Below, in pieces: positions 59,401-64,000 of a DNA stretch of 64,000 nucleotides. Position numbers and translations under genes: made by a program. Position 1 is the stretch's first letter. Each line of letters starts with the position of its first letter. Below the pieces are notes generated by a model. It was not told the DNA's origin, did not search any database, and saw nothing but the letters and a program-made list of their open reading frames with translations. Origin of the DNA: Leuctra nigra (taxonomy: Eukaryota; Arthropoda; Insecta; Plecoptera; Leuctridae); the NCBI GenBank assembly GCA_934045905.1, contig OW203763.1:48398121-48462120 (forward strand). Reading direction: 5' to 3'.

Positions 59401-60615
59401 GAAATACGAGAACACACTATAGGGATGTCAGAACACCATCACCTTCGTTCCCTGCTCGGATGTAGAGAACACCCAGCATAATGCCAACCAACACGTTGGA
59501 CAGAGTGCGTAGATGTGTCATTGTCTAGAAATACGAGAACACACTATAGGGATGTCAGAACACCATCACATTCGTTCCCTGCTCGGATGTAGAGAACACC
59601 CAGCATAATGCCAACCAACACGTTGGACAGAGTGCGTAGATGTGTCATTGTCTAGAAATACGAGAACACACTATAGGGATGTCAGAACACCATCACATTC
59701 GTTCCCTGCTCGGATGTAGAGAACACCCAGCATAATGCCAACCAACACGTTGGACAGAGTGCGTAGATGTGTCATTGTCTAGAAATACCAGAACACACTA
59801 TAGGGATGTCAGAACACCATCACATTCGTTCCCTGCTCGGATGTAGAGAACACCCAGCATAATGCCAACCAACACGTTGGACAGAGTGCGTAGATGTGTC
59901 ATTGTCTAGAAATACGAGAACACACTATAGGGATGTCAGAACACCATCACCTTCGTTCCCTGCTCGGATGTAGAGAACACCCAGCATAATGCCAACCAAC
60001 ACGTTGGACAGAGTGCGTAGATGTGTCATTGTCTAGAAATACGAGAACACACTATAGGGATGTCAGAACACCATCACATTCGTTCCCTGCTCGGATGTAG
60101 AGAACACTCAGCATAATGCCAACCAACACGTTGGACAGAGTGCGTAGATGTGTCATTGTCTAGAAATACGAGAACACACTATAGGGATGTCAGAACACCA
60201 TCACATTCGTTCCCTGCTCGGATGTAGAGAACAACCAGCATTATGCCGACCAACACGTTTGACAGAGTGCGTAGATGTGTCATTGTCTAGAAATACGAGA
60301 ACACACTATAGGGATGTCAGAACACCATCACATTCGTTCCCTGCTCGGATGTAGAGAACACCCAGCATAATGCCAACCAACACGTTGGACAGAGTGCGTA
60401 GATGTGTCATTGTCTAGAAATACGAGAACACACTATAGGGATGTCAGAACACCATCACATTCGTTCCCTGCTCGGATGTAGAGAACACCCAGCATAATGC
60501 CAACCAACACGTTGGACAGAGTGCGTAGATGTGTCATTGTCTAGAAATACGAGAACACACTATAGGGATGTCAGAACACCATCACATTCGTTCCCTGCTC
60601 GGATGTAGAGAACAC
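56388..60615 (-). repeat. 127-bp tandem array of an ABCG intron-exon junction, 33 acceptors
   Basis: Each unit has 36-37 bp of the intron end, the TTTCTAG acceptor and about 90 bp of the exon start. Acceptors lie at 56478 and then every 127 bp up to 60541; the distance 4063 is 32 x 127 minus 1, the missing base being in the unit near 58661. Units differ only at a few sites (CACCTTCG/CACATTCG, CATAATG/CATTATG, CTATAGG/CAATAGG/CTATAAGG). No unit but the first has the rest of the exon or a donor. Confidence 0.97.
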
Positions 60616-60697
60616 CAGTGTATGATTCGTAAGAAGTGAGAGAGTGGACTGTATCTAGTTTTGGAATATAATAGGTTTTCTTGACAGTAAGTTTACA

Positions 60698-60849
60698 CCC
60701 ATAAAAACACTCCGTGTAAAAAAACAGCCAAGTCTCAACTAAAAAAAAAATTATGAAATCTAAAAATTCTGCACTGAAACGTGGTGATATCAAAATATGA
60801 GCCAAGTCAAAACTTTATTTGAAAATTAAAAAATACTTGGCGCATCGTG
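60698..60849 (-). mobile_element. Helitron-like 5' segment, inverted copy
   Basis: Reverse complement of 60923-61079; the two are separated by 73 bp. The layout is the same as at 51718-53604. Confidence 0.8.
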
Positions 60850-60922
60850 TATATAAATTGCTTAGAAGTATAGGCCAGATATAAATGCATATACTTATAG
60901 TATACCTACAATGCCCTAAAAA

Positions 60923-61999
60923 AACGATGCGCCAAGTATTTTTTAATTTTCAAATAAAGTTTTGACTTGGCTCATTTTTTGATATCACTACGTTTCAGTG
61001 CAGAATTTTTAGATTTCATAATTTTTTTTTAATTGAACAGACTTGGCTGTTTTTTTTACACGGAGTGTTTTTTTATGGGGATTTCACTTATTTTTTTAGT
61101 TTATTTACACAACTTGTAAAACTTATTGGGGCAACAATGACGAATTCCTTTAAAAAAATACACCATTTCCGAATTAGTTAGGTACTAAGAAAAATATTGT
61201 TTGGAGCTAAATATAAACTTAAAGTGATATGCCATGAAGAATTGCGAAAGCATCGTTCCAATAGGTCCAGCCGTTTTTGAGATATGGCATCACTTCCGGT
61301 TTTCAAAATGGTGGCTGAAAGCTCTAACACATTGTATTAATATGTATATAAATACTTATATTTCATTATAAGCCTTCTGAATATGTAGTTGGTTTTTATA
61401 TTATAAAGGGGAAGTGAATTTAGGCAGATTTGCTAAACTATGACGTCATTTCCGGTTTCAGTAATTAGACAACTTTAATTTCACTATTGATATTCCATAT
61501 ATAGGACCGTCTGAATCGTTTGATGCTAGTTTCGTTCCGATCGGTTAAGTCGTTTTCGAGATATGACGTCACTTCCGGTCTCAAAATGGCGACACAAAAT
61601 ATTTATAAGGGCAAGGTATCATCAGGCAGACGAGCTGTACATGTGTTGAAATTTTCGGGTCAATCGACCCAGCCGTTTAGGCTGTGGCGGAGACCGCGGA
61701 ATTTATTGGAAGATGAGGAATCATTATCTGAAGAAAGCCGTACAATTTCATGGTTTTCACGGTCCTCCAGCTCGCAAACGGCGTAACCTATTGCTCCCAA
61801 ATTTGGTATATGTTGTAGGGTGGACCATAGCTCGAAATTAAGATATTTCGCAACAATGTGAGATTTTCCAATTTTGAGATCCAGTAGGCCGAAAATGCCA
61901 CTTTGATGCTTACAGTAAAAGTGGGTTGCTCCAGCCTTTTTATATGAGAGTGTGCGCGCCGTACGACTTGGCTGGCGTGGAGCGACCGCTCCACTAGAT
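60923..61999 (+). mobile_element. Helitron-like element, complete short copy
   Basis: Begins ACGATGCGCCAAGTATT, has CCAGCCGTTTTTGAG, TGACGTCA/CTTCCGG segments near 61440 and 61563, and ends with the palindrome 61977-61994 and CTAGAT. No open frame is conserved with other copies. Confidence 0.65.
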
Positions 62000-62200
62000 A
62001 TATATTAATAATTGAAAAGGACAGAAAATGCAAACATGTAGGTACATTGAAAGTGCAAGACAAGTAACAATCAAGGAATAAAAGCAAGATAAATTATAGA
62101 GAGAAAAAGTAAAATAGAACAAGGAAGCTTAGATCAAAGTTAATAGATCAGAGTTCAAAGAATGCAGATCGGCGCCAACATACCGCTCACCAAATTGAAG
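62000..62200. other. No gene seen
   Basis: Purine-rich spacer between the Helitron-like element and the BEL/Pao remnant. Confidence 0.4.
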
Positions 62201-62209
62201 AAATTAATT

Positions 62210-63999
62210 TTAGAAAAAAAGGGAAAAAATGATCGAGGAAAGAAAACATAAGAACGAAAAAGAGGAAAAGATGGGCTTCTTTCGCAAAAAAGAGGGTGGC
62301 ATGCATCCTCGGGAAGCGATGAAACATATCCTTCCGCCCACTCTGAGGAAGCCGGAGGGGCCCAGAAATGGCTTTGTAATGCCAATCGAGAGGAGACTTG
62401 TCCGCATTGGGCAAGTTGAAGAAACTCTTTAGAGTTATAATGACGTTGAGTGACTTTAATGTAAGGATTGAGAGCATCTTGCAGTTCCGAAGGTAGTAAG
62501 GGACCTGTCGGTACTGGAGCATTAGCGCGCTTGGCCAATAGAATCCGAGCGAATCGAAGAACGTGACCGAAGACGCGTTGAGCTCGGAGGAGGGTTGAAC
62601 ACTTCTGCAAGTCAACGAGTAACGGCTCGATGTCGACGCGGGTAACCAAGGTGACAGCGGCAGTCTTCATCTCGGGAACGTCCATGTTATGTTCACGATT
62701 AGGCGGATACCGGGGCCAGGTAGCAGGATCATTTTGCAGAAAACTGGGACCAACCAGCCACAAAGGATGTTCAATGAGCTGAGTCGGCAACAATCCACGG
62801 GAAGCGCAGTCGGCGGGGTTCTCTTCTGACGCAACATGCGCCCAGTCAGTGGGCGCGGAAGTCTCCAAAATCTCCACCACCCGGTTGGCGACGAAGGTGT
62901 TGAGGCGATGAGGTGAAGTGGAGAGCCAAGCCAGAACAATGCTTAAATCCGTGTAGAGGGCGACATAGTCTATCGTTAGACCATTGAGTGAAGGCAATGT
63001 ATCCTGAAGTAAACGGGCAAGTAATAATGCAGAAGACAATTCAAGTTTAGGAATGGTTAAAGTCTTCACCGGAGCAACTTTACTTCTAGCGCGCAACAAG
63101 CTGACATGAGTTGTAGAAGGAGTTGAAGTACGTAAATACAAAACCGCAGCATAACCTCGTTCCGACGCATCACAAAACCCGACCAAGTGACAGACGCCAC
63201 GAATGTTAGGTAAAGCTCGCGGAATACGAAAGCTTGAGAGAGATGATGCATCAGAAACTGCAGTTGACCAACTTTGAGCTAATTGGTCAGAGAGTGGGTC
63301 GTCCCATTGTACTTGAGAGAGCCACAATTGCTGAACGAATATCTTCATCCAGCAGACAAATGGAGTGAGGAAGCCAAGGGGATCGAAGATTCGTGCGATG
63401 TACGAAAGTGCCGAGCGCTTCGTGACAACGCCGTCGAAGGGCTGTGCGTGGAACGAGAAAGCATCGATCACTGGATCCCACTGCAATCCCAGAATCTTGA
63501 TTCCTTGGTCATCATTGGAGAACACCATGGGAGTTTCCAAATGTTCCGCAGGCACAGTGTTCAAGGCTTCGGGCAGATTGGAAGCCCACTTGCGGAGTTC
63601 AAACCCTCCTTTGGATAGCAGAGTTTGAAGTTGACATTGAAGCTCGTTAGCTTCGGTTATGTCTTCGGCACCGGAGACGATGTCGTCGATATAGGTGTGT
63701 TCTGTCAAAGCGCGAGAAGCGAGGGGAAAACTTACACCTTCATCGTGGCCAATTTGATGGAGAACACGTTAAGCGAGGAAAGCAGAAGGAGTAAGTCCAT
63801 AAGTGACAGTGTTCAATTCATATTCCATCACTGGAGATGTGGGTGTTGGTCGCCAAAAGATGTGTTGAAACTGTCGATCAGCAGGATGTACTTGAATTTG
63901 CCTATACATCTGTCGAACGTCAGCACATATGGCGATGGAATGAGTACGAAAAGTTATGAGAATCCCAGGAAGATCACGCTGAAGTTTTGGACCACACAT
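62210..63999 (-). pseudogene. BEL/Pao LTR retrotransposon pol, broken
   Basis: Read from the right edge leftwards: the frame 63999-63772 has the first half of the reverse transcriptase (GPKLQRDL, ADVRQMYRQI, YELNTVTYGLTPSAFLA). A TAA at 63769-63771 interrupts it, and the same frame resumes with YIDDI at about 63695, the catalytic tract of BEL/Pao RT. Then come ILGLQWDP, FDPLGFLTP, the RNase H domain with CDASERGYAAVLY and PKLELSSALLLARL, and the tether region ending in ENPADCASRG. Near 62407 the frame changes: the integrase-proximal stretch FLRVGGRI lies in another frame. The rest of integrase, LTRs and gag are absent from the window. It is a retrotransposon remnant, inactive. Confidence 0.92.
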
Positions 64000-64000
64000 G

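Noticed and set aside
56392..60615. Many 66-69-codon open frames on both strands in the 127-bp array
   Set aside because: They repeat with the array period and result from reading through unit boundaries; only the exon-derived part is coding, and only in the copy at 56307-56477.
56388..60615. CRISPR-like regular repeat
   Set aside because: There are no variable spacers; the whole 127-bp unit is repeated and it derives from an exon.
62187..62615. Extra frames under the BEL/Pao remnant
   Set aside because: Partial pol in shifted frames, already covered by the broken pol entry.

Overview
The window looks like nuclear DNA of an arthropod, most likely an insect. It is AT-rich, genes are split by GT..AG introns, short TACC/TAGG runs are frequent, and most of the sequence is transposon-derived. 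The hemipteran-like feel is inference only. No rRNA, CRISPR, operon or other prokaryotic feature is visible.

Host genes occupy little space. The clearest is the 3' half of an ABCG-type (half-size) ABC transporter on the minus strand: four exons at 56307-56477, 51176-51276, 50209-50364 and 47351-47698, which join in frame and carry the transmembrane part of the protein. The ATP-binding exons should lie to the right of the window. Two acceptor regions of this gene have been tandemly copied: a 127-bp unit present 33 times (56388-60615) and a 138-bp unit present twice (47612-47880). A probable first coding exon of another minus-strand gene is at 27894-27968, and a possible last exon of an unknown plus-strand gene ends at 8781.

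Layout. 1-2.4 kb: remnant of a P-element/THAP9-like transposase. 4.9-8.3 kb: TTAA-flanked element, tRNA-derived SINE pair and a hAT MITE with perfect 8-bp target duplication. 8.9-16.5 kb: three elements (A, B, E) filled with spaced copies of a short motif, plus a near-perfect 316-bp inverted repeat. 17-21 kb: unannotated AT-rich DNA with a second long inverted repeat. 22-23.8 kb: an element built from arrays of the palindrome CAAGATCTTG. 28.5-31.4 kb: hAT MITE, Penelope LTR remnant with a hammerhead-like core, Helitron-like copy. 31.5-40.6 kb: CACTA-like element, long-TIR MITE, then a Helitron-like element carrying a truncated LINE and element C. 41.7-46.9 kb: a 23-bp E-box satellite split by element D, which itself contains a broken Penelope-like element with inverted LTRs. 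47-60.6 kb: the ABCG exons with hAT, mariner-like and Helitron-like insertions. 60.7-62 kb: Helitron-like copy. 62.2-64 kb: broken BEL/Pao retrotransposon pol.

The most unusual signals are the multiplied splice acceptors of the ABCG gene and a group of elements (A, B, C, D, with E similar) that share architecture: GG-CATTC-like ends, 4-bp target duplications where these can be read, and six or seven scattered copies of an element-specific 14-bp motif (GTC or GGG, six variable bases, then GTTAC or GTAAC).
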